Assembly: GCA_958477305.1 (NCBI GenBank)
Contig: CAUEFI010000001.1
Span: 186,001-250,000 of the forward strand
DNA from: HGM12998 sp900756495
GTDB lineage: Bacteria > Bacillota > Clostridia > Oscillospirales > Oscillospiraceae
Length of the DNA: 64,000 nucleotides
Direction: 5' to 3'
Shown: positions 44,555 through 52,866 of the stretch, piece after piece
Layout: every line of letters begins with the position of its first letter
How positions within the stretch are numbered: position 1 is the stretch's first letter
Notes under the pieces: generated by a model
Database searches by the model: none
What the model was told of the DNA's origin: nothing
Seen by the model: only the letters and a program-made list of their open reading frames with translations
Position numbers and translations under genes: made by a program

Positions 44555-45622
44555 TTAGTCCTCGGTAGTGGTAACCTCCACCAGCTCGCCCATGTCGGCA
44601 AACAGGCTGTAGTCCACCCCAAGGGTCTCGGCAGTCTCCGTATTCACGGTAATGATGCCGCCGGCTACCTTATAGAAGTCCTCCAGGCCGTCCATGCCCT
44701 CAGTCAGAGCCTGATAGGCCAGGCCGGCGGTGTCGCGGCCCAAGTCGGTGTAGTTCACGCCGCAGGTGACGAAAGCGCCGTTGCGGACAAAGGAGTCGGC
44801 CCCGGTATAGTGGGGGATACCGGCGGCGGCCAGATCGTCGGCGATGGCCAGTTCGGCGGCCATGATGACATTGTCGGTTGGCGTAAAGACGGCGTCCACT
44901 CCGGCGGCAATGAGGGCGCTGGCGGCGGCGATAACCTCATCGTTGGTGTTGGCTGTCATCTCCGTATAGGCGATCCCCTTTTCATCCAGATAGGCCTTGG
45001 CTTCAGCGATAGGGGTGGCCGAGTTGGTCTCAGACAGGGAGTAGAGCAGTCCCACGTTGTCCACGTCCGGGTTCTGGGCTGTCATCATGTCCAGAATAAA
45101 TTCGGTGTTCAGCGCATCGCTGGTGCCGGTGAGGTAGTCGATACCGGTGAGCTCGTTGTAGGCGGGGTCGCTGACTGCGGCAAAGATCACGGGGGTCTGG
45201 CTCTCCTCGGCGGAGACCACCATTACCTGGGCGGCCAGAGTACCGATGGGGATGATGGCATCGTAGCCGTCAGCCACGGCCTGCGAGCCGATCTGGGTCA
45301 GCACGGTCTGATCGTTCTGGCCGCTGAAGAGCTCATAGGTGATCTCCACATTCTGCTCGGCGGCAATCTCATCCAGGCGGGCGGTGATGGCGAGCGCGAT
45401 CTCATCCATGGAGGCATGGTCCAGCTGCTTGACCACGGCGATCTTGTAGCTGGAGGCCACAGGCTCGGTACCGGCGGGCTCGGTATTGGCGGGAGGCTCA
45501 CTGGCAGGGGCGTCACCGCCGGATCCAGCATTCCCATTGCCGCCGGAGCAGGCGGCCAGGGAGAGGGTGAGGGCCGCAGCGGCGGCCAGGGAGAACAGTT
45601 TCTTCAGGGTGTGCTTTTTCAT
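44555..45622 (-). CDS. ABC importer substrate-binding lipoprotein (PF04392 type)
   Basis: 355 residues. The lipoprotein signal ends in LSLAACSGG (Cys about residue 25), followed by a Pro/Glu/Ala-rich tether and a two-lobe binding domain (YKIAVVKQLDHASMDEIALA onward; VDAVFTPTDNVIMAAELAI). This is the ABC_sub_bind family, whose TrpX members bring in tryptophan or related amino acids. GGAGG precedes the ATG at 45622. First gene of the operon after a T-box, so the substrate is probably the amino acid that the T-box senses. Confidence 0.9.
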   Translation of the reverse strand: MKKHTLKKLFSLAAAAALTLSLAACSGGNGNAGSGGDAPASEPPANTEPAGTEPVASSYKIAVVKQLDHASMDEIALAITARLDEIAAEQNVEITYELFSGQNDQTVLTQIGSQAVADGYDAIIPIGTLAAQVMVVSAEESQTPVIFAAVSDPAYNELTGIDYLTGTSDALNTEFILDMMTAQNPDVDNVGLLYSLSETNSATPIAEAKAYLDEKGIAYTEMTANTNDEVIAAASALIAAGVDAVFTPTDNVIMAAELAIADDLAAAGIPHYTGADSFVRNGAFVTCGVNYTDLGRDTAGLAYQALTEGMDGLEDFYKVAGGIITVNTETAETLGVDYSLFADMGELVEVTTTED

Positions 45623-45677
45623 TTGGGGTTCCTCCAAACTATGAATTTAGGCGGCAGATGGGTCTGTGGAAGATCAA

Positions 45678-45950
45678 AAAACGCTTTTGTCCCACATATG
45701 GGACAAAAGCGTTTTGCTTCTGCGATACCACCCAAATTGACGCTTGCGCGTCCACTCGCTTCACGCACCATCATGCGTGCCCGATGGATAACGGGTGGGG
45801 ACCCGTCGGCATCTACTGAGAGGAACTTCCCCCGTTCAAGCCGCCCTCCGGAGGCCATTCGCCGGTCTCCTCAGGCCCCGATTCCACCATCCGGGGCTCT
45901 CTAAACATCGGAACGACCAGGTACTTCTCTCCGTCACAGGTTTATGTGGT
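45678..45950 (-). ncRNA. T-box riboswitch controlling the amino-acid ABC importer
   Basis: On the minus strand: AGTA (near 45930), the distal hairpin with AGAGAGCCCCGG, the T-box GGGTGGTATCGCAG (45733-45720), and a terminator with 16-bp arms (45678-45693 and 45700-45715) followed by TTTTTTGATC. The specifier loop reads CGAATGGC between clear stems: TGG (Trp) directly after GAA, or GGC (Gly) if one base is skipped, as the valS T-box here requires. The importer family favours Trp. The ambiguity is real. Confidence 0.88.
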
Positions 45951-45966
45951 TCAGTTGTTGTACTGC

Positions 45967-45995
45967 ATTATACGCAGGAGTTCGTAAAATGTCAA
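45967..45995 (-). promoter_or_regulatory. Consensus promoter of the importer T-box
   Basis: Minus strand: TTGACA (45995-45990), a 17-base spacer and TATAAT (45972-45967). It is a perfect sigma-A promoter and overlaps the last codons of the DMT-transporter gene. Confidence 0.9.
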
Positions 45996-46894
45996 GCACT
46001 TTTTTTCTTCCGCAGAAAAGAGAATTTCGTCTCGGAGCAGACTACGGCCACAAAGATGAGGGCAAATCCGGCCAGCAGCTGCCCGGTCACCGGATCGCCG
46101 TAGAAAAGCACCGAAAAGAGCACCCCGAAGACCGACTCCAAGGAGAGAATGACGGCGGCCGAGGAGGGATCGGACCAGACCTGGCCCACATTTTGAAAGA
46201 GCAGGGCCACCGTGGTAGCCATGACCACCAGATAGGCCATCTGGATGATGAGGTCGGAGCTGATCACCGATGTGGGAGGCAGCTCCTGGAACAGCGCGCC
46301 GCAGATCCAGGCATAGAGGGCGGCAAAGGCGAACTGGAAGACGGTGAGGAGATAGATGTCTTTCGCCGGCGATACCTTGGCTACCGCCACGATGTGGGCG
46401 GCATAGAAAAAAGCGCAGACCAGGGTCAGGCCGTCTCCCCAGGTGATGGTGAAGTCGTTGGTCAGGGAGACCAGCCCCACCCCCGCCACGCAGAGCACGG
46501 CAGCCAGAATATTGTAGCGGTCAGGGCGCTTTTTTACTGCGATCCAGTACAAAAAGGGCACCAGGACGCAGTATACCGCCGTTAAAAAGGCGTTCTTGGA
46601 GGGGGTAGTCCCCATCAGTCCGAAGGTCTGCACCGAGTAGGCCAGAAACAGAAAGGCCCCGATGACGGCGCCCCTCCACAGGTAATCCCTGGTAAAATGC
46701 ATCCGCCACTTTTTCCAGCACACCAGAGCGAGCAACACAGCGCCGCCGGTGAAACGGATGGCCAGCAGATAAAAGGTGGGGATAATATCCACGGCGCCCT
46801 TCATAATGAAAAAGGACGATCCCCAGATGATGGCGGCCGCAAAAAGCATGGGCTTTGCCAGGCGGCGCATTACGGTTTCGTTCACGGTTGTCAC
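45992..46894 (-). CDS. EamA/DMT-family transporter
   Basis: 300 residues with ten membrane segments in two EamA repeats (about 15-140 and 150-295); LFAAAIIWGSSFFIMKGAVD and SLESVFGVLFSVLFYGDPV are the repeat signatures. Such proteins export amino acids or other metabolites; the substrate is not predictable. GTG start with AAGGAG at good spacing. It is directly upstream of the importer T-box on the same strand, but that T-box has its own promoter, overlapping this gene's end. Confidence 0.88.
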   Translation of the reverse strand: MTTVNETVMRRLAKPMLFAAAIIWGSSFFIMKGAVDIIPTFYLLAIRFTGGAVLLALVCWKKWRMHFTRDYLWRGAVIGAFLFLAYSVQTFGLMGTTPSKNAFLTAVYCVLVPFLYWIAVKKRPDRYNILAAVLCVAGVGLVSLTNDFTITWGDGLTLVCAFFYAAHIVAVAKVSPAKDIYLLTVFQFAFAALYAWICGALFQELPPTSVISSDLIIQMAYLVVMATTVALLFQNVGQVWSDPSSAAVILSLESVFGVLFSVLFYGDPVTGQLLAGFALIFVAVVCSETKFSFLRKKKSA

Positions 46895-46936
46895 GGCTCC
46901 TTCAGTATGTTAAAATCGACTCAAACGAGGTGTCTT

Positions 46937-47521
46937 ATGAAAAAGCTGGAACGGGAATTTTACAATCGGGACACGGTACAGGTGGCCCGGGATCTCTTGG
47001 GCAAGCGGCTGGTGCGGGTATGGGACGGGACGGCTCTGGTCTGCCGCATCACCGAGACAGAGGCCTATGTGGGCCGCTGCGATAAGGCCTGTCACGCCTA
47101 CGGCTACAGGCGCACGCCTCGGACTGAGACGCTCTTTGCCCCGCCGGGGACAGCCTATATCTATCTTATCTACGGCATGTACCACTGCCTCAATTTCGTC
47201 ACTGAGCCGGAGGGGGAGCCCTGCGCCGTGCTCATCCGGGGGCTGGAGGCCGTGGAGGGCGAAGCGCTCATCGCCCGGAACCGCTTCGGCGTATCTCCGG
47301 CCGAGATGACGGCTTACCAGAAAAAGCAGTTTCTCAACGGCCCCGGCAAGGTGTGCAGAGGATTGATGCTCACCCGAACGCAAAACGGCCTGGATCTCAC
47401 CGGGGATGAGCTCTATGTGCTGGATGCCGGCGAGGCTCCAGATATCATCCATACCGGTAAGCGGATCGGCATTGATTACGCCGAAGAGGCAGCAGAATTT
47501 CCCTGGAGGTTCTATCTGTGA
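46937..47521 (+). CDS. 3-methyladenine DNA glycosylase (AAG/MPG type)
   Basis: 194 residues. REFYNRDTVQVARDLLGKRL, RITETEAYVGRCDKACHAY with the catalytic Glu, and YLIYGMYHCLNFVTEPEGEP are typical of the AAG family. It removes alkylated or deaminated purines to start base excision repair. AGGTG precedes the ATG at 46937; the longer frame from 46697 runs antisense into the DMT gene. Its stop overlaps the GTG of the HAD gene (GTGA). Confidence 0.93.
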   Translation: MKKLEREFYNRDTVQVARDLLGKRLVRVWDGTALVCRITETEAYVGRCDKACHAYGYRRTPRTETLFAPPGTAYIYLIYGMYHCLNFVTEPEGEPCAVLIRGLEAVEGEALIARNRFGVSPAEMTAYQKKQFLNGPGKVCRGLMLTRTQNGLDLTGDELYVLDAGEAPDIIHTGKRIGIDYAEEAAEFPWRFYL

Positions 47522-48159
47522 AATTATTTGATTTTGACGGCACCCTGGCCGACTCCAACGGGGTCTGGGAGGAGATCGACGTCCAATTTCTCTCCCGCCG
47601 GGGACTCACGCCCACCCGGGAGTACAGCGACCGGATGGGCCACTCCATCTTCCCCATCGCCGCCCGGATCACCAGAGACTATTACCGTCTGGACATGACC
47701 CCTGAGGCCATCATGGCCGAGTGGCTGGAACTGGGCCGGGAGGCCTACGAGCGCCATATTCCGCTCAAGCCCGGCGCCGGGGAATTTCTGGCCCGGTGCG
47801 CTGCCCGCGGGGAGCGCATGGCACTGGTCACGGCCTGCGTCCCCCAGCTATGCCGCGCCGCTCTGGAGCGCCATGGGCTGACAAATTATTTTCAGGACGT
47901 GGTCTTTGTGGAGGAGTTGTGTGTGGAAAAGCGGGAGCCCCGGGCTTTCACCTTGGCCCTGGAGCGGCTGGGGGCCGCCCCGGGGGAATGTACGCTGTAT
48001 GAGGACTCCCCCGCCGCCTGCGCTGCCGCCAAACAGGCGGGGCTGACCGTGGTGGGGGTATACGACCCCTTCTACGCTATGTATGAGGGGGAAATGCGCA
48101 AAATCTGCGACCAGTATATCGGCAGCTTTGCCGAGCTGTTGGCGGGACAGGAGGGCTGA
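47518..48159 (+). CDS. HAD-family hydrolase (phosphatase-like)
   Basis: 213 residues. HAD motif I is KLFDFDGTLADSNGV, the cap is four-helical (about 15-85), motif II is MALVTACVP, and motif III/IV is LYEDSPAACAAAKQAGLTVV. It resembles phosphoglycolate phosphatase and beta-phosphoglucomutase-like enzymes; the substrate is unknown. GTG start overlapping the glycosylase stop by 4 bases, so the two are coupled. It could clean up sugar-phosphate products of repair, but that is only a guess from position. Confidence 0.88.
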   Translation: MKLFDFDGTLADSNGVWEEIDVQFLSRRGLTPTREYSDRMGHSIFPIAARITRDYYRLDMTPEAIMAEWLELGREAYERHIPLKPGAGEFLARCAARGERMALVTACVPQLCRAALERHGLTNYFQDVVFVEELCVEKREPRAFTLALERLGAAPGECTLYEDSPAACAAAKQAGLTVVGVYDPFYAMYEGEMRKICDQYIGSFAELLAGQEG

Positions 48160-48168
48160 TCTCCCCCA

Positions 48169-50661
48169 TCACCCCTCCCGGGTCATATACTGGGCCGCCG
48201 ATTTGAGCATCAGCTTCTTGGTGCCTACATTGTCAAAGGCAATCTCCACCAGGGCGTCGCCCCCCATGGGGGTAAGACCGGTGATCATGCCTCTGCCAAA
48301 GGCCTTATGAATCACCGAATCTCCTTTGCGGAACTCAGGCAGCGCGGCCTTGGCCGTCCCCTCCGCCGGCATGGGCGTCCGTCCAGCGCCGCGGCCCCCC
48401 TTCAGGGCGCTCCCGCCATAGCTGTTTCCATAGCTTCCATAGCCTCCGCCCAGCGAGTAACCCCTGTCCGGCCGCGGCCGGGCGGGACGCTCCAGCGTCC
48501 GCGGGGCGCTCTGCCAGCGCCCGTCCGAATCGCCGCTCTCCGACAGGAAGGTACGTCCCCCCCGCTCCACAAGCTCCGGGGGAATCTCACCCACAAAACG
48601 GGAGGGCCGGTTGGCGCTGGTGCGGCCGAAGAGCATCCGCTGGGAGGCGCAGGTCATATAGAGCTTTTCCTTGGCCCGGGTCATGGCTACATAGCACAGC
48701 CGGCGCTCCTCCTCCATCTCTTCAGGCTCTCCGATGGCGCGGATACCGGGAAAAATCCCCTCCTCCACGCCGACGACGAAAACCACTGGGAACTCCAGTC
48801 CCTTGGCCGAGTGCATGGTCATCATCACCACACAGTCCTCGCTGGGATCGTGGGCGTCCAGGTCGGTATAGAGTGCGATCTCGTCCAGGAAGCCGGAGAG
48901 GGACGGCTCCTCGTCGTTCTCCAGATAGCCGTTGATGGAGGTCAGCAGCTCCCGGACGTTCTCCAGCCGGGTGCGGTCCTCCACCGTGTTCTTGGCCTCC
49001 AGCATCACGGCATAGCCGGTGCGGGCTACCAGCTCCTCATAGAAGTCGGGCAGCTCCATCTCCCCGGAGAGCCGCCTCAGCTCGTCCACCAGCTCTGCAA
49101 ACTGTCCCAGCTTGGCCGCCGCCTTCTGGAGATCTGGGTATTCCCGGGCCCGGCGCACCACCTCCCACAGAGAGCGCCCCTCCCGGGCGGCGATGGCCTG
49201 GGCCCGCTCGACCGTAGTAGCGCCGATCCCCCGGGGCGGGTTATTGATGATGCGGTTCAGGCGCAGGTCGTCATTGGGATTGTTGACCACGCAGAGATAG
49301 GCCAGCATATCCTTGACCTCAGCCCGGTCGAAGAAGCGGATGCCCCCGATGATACGGTAGGGCACGCCGTTTCTTTTAAAGGCCTGCTCCAACTGGTTGG
49401 ACTGGGCGTTCATCCGGTAGAGTATGGCATGCTCCTTCCACCTCCGGCCCGCTGAAAAATCCGCGAGGATCTGAGCCGCCACATACTGGGCCTCGTCATG
49501 CTCGTTCATGGCGGTGTAGAGCTGGACCTTGTCCCCCGCGCCGCGGTCGGTCCACAGCTCCTTGCCCTTGCGCCCCTGATTGTTGCGGATAACCGCATTG
49601 GAGGCCTCCAGGATATTTTTGGTGGATCGGTAGTTCTGCTCCAGCCGGATGACCCTCGCGCCCCTGTATTGGTTCTCAAAAGAGAGTATATTTTCGATGG
49701 TGGCGCCCCGGAAGCGGTAGATAGACTGATCGTCGTCGCCCACCACGCAGAAATTCTCATAGCCGCCCGCCAGCAGGGAGGCCAGCTGGTACTGGAGATT
49801 GTTGGTGTCCTGGTACTCGTCTATGAGCACATAGCGGAACTTTTTCTGGTAGTATGCTCTTACATCGTCAAACTTCTGGAGCAGCCGGACCGTGCGCAGG
49901 ATAATGTCGTCAAAATCCAGGGCGTTGGCCTCCCTCAGCCGGCGCTCGTACTCAGCATAGACCTTTGCAATCTTCACCAGGCGAAAATCCCCGGCCTTTT
50001 CGCACTCGGTCAGATAGTCCGCCCCCAGCTTCATCGCGTCCTTGGCCCGTGAGATATAGCCCAGAATGGATTTGGGCGGAAAGGTCTTGTCATCCAGGCT
50101 GAAGTCCCTGAGGATATCCTTCACCACCCGCTCGGAGTCGGCTGTGTCATAGATGGTAAAGCCCTTGGCATAGCCCAGCCGCTCAATATCCCTGCGCAGT
50201 ATGCGCACACAGGCGGAGTGGAACGTAGAGGCCCAGACGTCGTTGGCCTCAGGCCCCAGCATCCGCTCCAGGCGCTCCTTCAGCTCTCCGGCCGCCTTGT
50301 TGGTAAAGGTAATGGCAATGATGGACCACGGTACGGCGGGATCCAAGCGGCACAGCCGCTCCTGCTCCCCCTTCCGGGCCGGGTCCGGATCCTCCACATA
50401 GCGCTCCAGAAAAGCCAGGTCTGCGGCAGTGACCCAATCCGGGACCTCCTCGCTGTCCGAACCCCGGCCATATTTTATCAGGTTGGCGATACGGTGGATG
50501 AGCACGGTGGTCTTGCCGCTCCCCGCCCCGGCCAGCAGCAGCAGCGGCCCCTCCGTCGCCAGTACCGCCCGGCGCTGCTCCGGGTTCAAGTTCTGAAAGT
50601 CCAGTTCAATGGCCGCCCGGCGCGCCCGGCAGAAGCGCAGTTCCTCTTCTCGGTTCAGCAT
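48169..50661 (-). CDS. pcrA: ATP-dependent DNA helicase PcrA/UvrD
   Basis: 830 residues. SF1A helicase: Walker A LLLLAGAGSGKTTVLIHRIA (about 42-60), IAITFTNKAAGELKERL (Ia), YVLIDEYQDTNNLQYQL (II), VVGDDDQSIYRFRGA (III), RLEQNYRSTKNIL (IV), MTMHSAKGLEFPVVF (V) and CYVAMTRAKEKLYM (VI). The C-terminal tail carries a Gly/Tyr/Arg-rich linker and a Tudor-like end (KGDSVIHKAFGRGMITGL) that contacts RNA polymerase in PcrA. It acts in repair and removal of stalled polymerase. GAGG precedes the ATG at 50661; the frame extension to 50985 is not supported. Confidence 0.97.
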   Translation of the reverse strand: MLNREEELRFCRARRAAIELDFQNLNPEQRRAVLATEGPLLLLAGAGSGKTTVLIHRIANLIKYGRGSDSEEVPDWVTAADLAFLERYVEDPDPARKGEQERLCRLDPAVPWSIIAITFTNKAAGELKERLERMLGPEANDVWASTFHSACVRILRRDIERLGYAKGFTIYDTADSERVVKDILRDFSLDDKTFPPKSILGYISRAKDAMKLGADYLTECEKAGDFRLVKIAKVYAEYERRLREANALDFDDIILRTVRLLQKFDDVRAYYQKKFRYVLIDEYQDTNNLQYQLASLLAGGYENFCVVGDDDQSIYRFRGATIENILSFENQYRGARVIRLEQNYRSTKNILEASNAVIRNNQGRKGKELWTDRGAGDKVQLYTAMNEHDEAQYVAAQILADFSAGRRWKEHAILYRMNAQSNQLEQAFKRNGVPYRIIGGIRFFDRAEVKDMLAYLCVVNNPNDDLRLNRIINNPPRGIGATTVERAQAIAAREGRSLWEVVRRAREYPDLQKAAAKLGQFAELVDELRRLSGEMELPDFYEELVARTGYAVMLEAKNTVEDRTRLENVRELLTSINGYLENDEEPSLSGFLDEIALYTDLDAHDPSEDCVVMMTMHSAKGLEFPVVFVVGVEEGIFPGIRAIGEPEEMEEERRLCYVAMTRAKEKLYMTCASQRMLFGRTSANRPSRFVGEIPPELVERGGRTFLSESGDSDGRWQSAPRTLERPARPRPDRGYSLGGGYGSYGNSYGGSALKGGRGAGRTPMPAEGTAKAALPEFRKGDSVIHKAFGRGMITGLTPMGGDALVEIAFDNVGTKKLMLKSAAQYMTREG

Positions 50662-50999
50662 GGTCAATTCCTCTTCTCCCTTTTGAACGGGTGCCGCTGT
50701 GCCGCAGGCACAGCCTTCGCCCGGCCTCGTCCTTTGCCTCAGCTCCCGTCCAGCGGCGAGCCAAGCGGAGCTATTGTACCGTAAAAAACCAGGCTGGTCA
50801 ATCGACAAACCGCCCAGCTTTTTGCTCTTCTCCGCCGCGCTCCTGCTGATTTCGTCCCCACAGGCAGCCGCCAGGACGGGGCTGAGAACATCTTCCACAG
50901 GAATTTTTCTCAATCTCACATTGACTTTCCGCACGCTATCCCCGATAATATTAGGAACAGACACGACCTGATTTGAAACGGACACAGGGGGAATCCACC
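50662..50999. other. Divergent intergenic region with a plus-strand promoter
   Basis: It holds TTGACT at 50921-50926 and GATAAT at 50944-50949 (spacer 17), the promoter of the P1-peptidase gene. The rest is occupied only by spurious frames. No minus-strand pcrA promoter stands out. Confidence 0.6.
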
Positions 51000-52049
51000 T
51001 TGCAGCAGAAGCGCGCCGCCGACTACGGCGTTTCTGTGGGCACCCTGCCCAAGGGGCCCAGGAATAAGATCACCGACGTCAAGGGCGTCTCGGTAGGCCA
51101 CTGTACGATAGACACCCAGCGCCACAAGACCGGAGTCACCGTCGTTATCCCCGGCACGCAGAACCCTTTTCACCACTTCGTCCCCGCCGCCGCCTGCGTC
51201 CTGAACGGCTACGGCAAGAGTACCGGGCTGATTCAGGTGGCCGAGCTCGGCACCTTGGAGGGGCCCATCGCTCTGACCAACACGCTCAACGTGGGCAAAG
51301 TCCAGGACGCACTGGTGGAATATCTGTGCTGGAGGGGCGAATCCATCGGCCTGAAGCCCACCTCCGTCAATGCCGTGGTCCTGGAGTGCAACGACGGCAA
51401 GCTCAACGACATCCGCCACCGGGCGCTGGGACAGAGTGAGGTCTTTGCCGCCCTGGAGGCCGCCTCTCCCTGCTTTGCCGAGGGCGCCGTCGGCGCGGGC
51501 ACCGGTATGGTGTGCCACGGGCTCAAGGGTGGAATTGGTTCCGCGTCCCGCCTTCTCTCCTTTGACGGCACCGTCTATACGCTGGGGGTGCTGGTGCTGA
51601 CCAACCACGGGAAACTGACTGACCTGACCATCGGCGGCATGCCGGTGGGGGCCGATCTGGCTGCCCGCATCCGTCCTCCGGAGGAGCCCGACGCCGGGTC
51701 CTGCATTGCAGTGATCGCCACCGATCTGCCGCTGGATGCCCGGCAGCTGGGCCGGGTCGCCCGCCGGGCGTCAGTTGGCTTGGCCCGGCTGGGCTCCTAT
51801 ATCGGCCAGGGGAGCGGTGAAATTTTTTTGGCTTTCTCCACCGCCAACTCCTTCAACCCACAGGAGAAACGCGCCGTCCGGCCCGCCCAGGCTTTCCACG
51901 AGGACCTGCTGGATCTCCCCTTCCGTGCCGCGGCCGAGTGTACGGAGGAGGCTGTCCTGAACGCCCTCTTCACCGCCCATACTGTCACCGGGGCGGATGG
52001 GCGGACGGTCACCGCCCTTTCTGAGCTCTGGCCGCTGGTGAAATTTTGA
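51000..52049 (+). CDS. P1-family peptidase (S58, DmpA-like)
   Basis: About 349 residues. GPRNKITDVKGVSVGHCTID is the typical opening, ALTNTLNVGKVQDALVEYL follows, and GMVCHGLKGGIGSASRLLSF contains the Gly-Ser at which DmpA-type proenzymes cut themselves to expose the N-terminal nucleophile (here Gly-Ser-Ala rather than Gly-Ser-Ser). Members remove N-terminal amino acids, often D- or beta-amino acids. A TTG at 51000 has AGGGGGAAT in front, so it is preferred to the TTG at 50973. Terminator at 52062. Confidence 0.88.
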   Translation: MQQKRAADYGVSVGTLPKGPRNKITDVKGVSVGHCTIDTQRHKTGVTVVIPGTQNPFHHFVPAAACVLNGYGKSTGLIQVAELGTLEGPIALTNTLNVGKVQDALVEYLCWRGESIGLKPTSVNAVVLECNDGKLNDIRHRALGQSEVFAALEAASPCFAEGAVGAGTGMVCHGLKGGIGSASRLLSFDGTVYTLGVLVLTNHGKLTDLTIGGMPVGADLAARIRPPEEPDAGSCIAVIATDLPLDARQLGRVARRASVGLARLGSYIGQGSGEIFLAFSTANSFNPQEKRAVRPAQAFHEDLLDLPFRAAAECTEEAVLNALFTAHTVTGADGRTVTALSELWPLVKF

Positions 52050-52061
52050 CCCATGTGCAGT

Positions 52062-52092
52062 GAGCGCCGCGTCCCAATGGGACGCGGCGCTC
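52062..52092 (+). terminator. Terminator of the P1 peptidase gene
   Basis: A 14-bp GC-rich perfect stem (52062-52075 with 52079-52092) followed by GTTTATTTT; it can also serve the convergent spoIIR. Confidence 0.85.
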
Positions 52093-52131
52093 GTTTATTT
52101 TCAGGCTGCGGGGGTGCAGCCGCCCTGCCGT

Positions 52132-52770
52132 TTATGTCCGTTCCACCAGAGCTTTCAGCTCCTCAATCAGCTCCAGCGCCTTAAATTTGACCACGTAACC
52201 CCCGCTCTCCCCGGTAATCAGGGAGACCTGTTCGGGGTCAAAGCCCCCGGCCGAAGCGGTCTCCTCCGTGGTTTCCGTCACCGATCCCAGGCAGAGGGGC
52301 GGAAAGACTACGCACCACCAGTTGCGTCCATCTCCCTCTCCTATGGTCACCCGGAGCGCCCGGTAATTTCCCGCCGGGAGGGCAAAATCAGCATATTCCT
52401 TGGTGGGAAACCATACCCCGTCCTCCAAAGACGCAGTGACAGGGTAGGAATATCCGGCCTCTTCCACCGTCTCAGCTCCCGCCCGGGCCAGCTCGTCCAG
52501 ATGCCCAGCCAGGATCTCCGCCGCCTCGTCGGGGGTAGCGCCTGCTGTAAACAGGTCTCCTGCCTGTTCCAGAATGCGATCCCGGACCTGCAGCTTGAGC
52601 GCCTGGTCTGCGGGCGAGTCGGAGTTGGCAATGACGTGGAGCCGGATCACCCTGTCGGCCAGGGCGGCCTGCTGTCCGTCCAGCCATACCCCCACGAGCG
52701 CGGCAACGGCCACCCCCAAAAGGAGTGCCAGCTCCCACCGGCGGAGCTTCTGATTCCTGATTGACATCAT
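52132..52770 (-). CDS. spoIIR: Stage II sporulation protein R
   Basis: 212 residues. A membrane anchor (about 12-30; ELALLLGVAVAALVGVWL) is followed by the SpoIIR hallmark VIRLHVIANSDSPADQALKL (about 41-60) and an extracytoplasmic domain. It is made in the forespore under SigF and triggers pro-SigE processing by SpoIIGA in the mother cell. Its activator sigF is 17 kb away in this window. I do not see a convincing SigF promoter; start at the first of two ATGs. Confidence 0.93.
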   Translation of the reverse strand: MMSIRNQKLRRWELALLLGVAVAALVGVWLDGQQAALADRVIRLHVIANSDSPADQALKLQVRDRILEQAGDLFTAGATPDEAAEILAGHLDELARAGAETVEEAGYSYPVTASLEDGVWFPTKEYADFALPAGNYRALRVTIGEGDGRNWWCVVFPPLCLGSVTETTEETASAGGFDPEQVSLITGESGGYVVKFKALELIEELKALVERT

Positions 52771-52809
52771 GTATCACCATCCAGCTATGTAGTGCCTACA
52801 TTATGGACA

Positions 52810-52838
52810 GTGACACGGCTCTTTAAACATGGTATAAT
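52810..52838 (+). promoter_or_regulatory. Promoter of the GH13 gene
   Basis: GTGACA at 52810-52815 and TATAAT at 52833-52838 with a 17-base spacer, 28 bases before the ATG. Confidence 0.7.
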
Positions 52839-52866
52839 TTATTTTTCTAAGAAATGAGGGATTATC

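Noticed and set aside
48169..50985. 108-residue N-terminal extension of PcrA
   Set aside because: The extension has no similarity to PcrA and starts over the divergent promoter; the ATG at 50661 fits the family's start.
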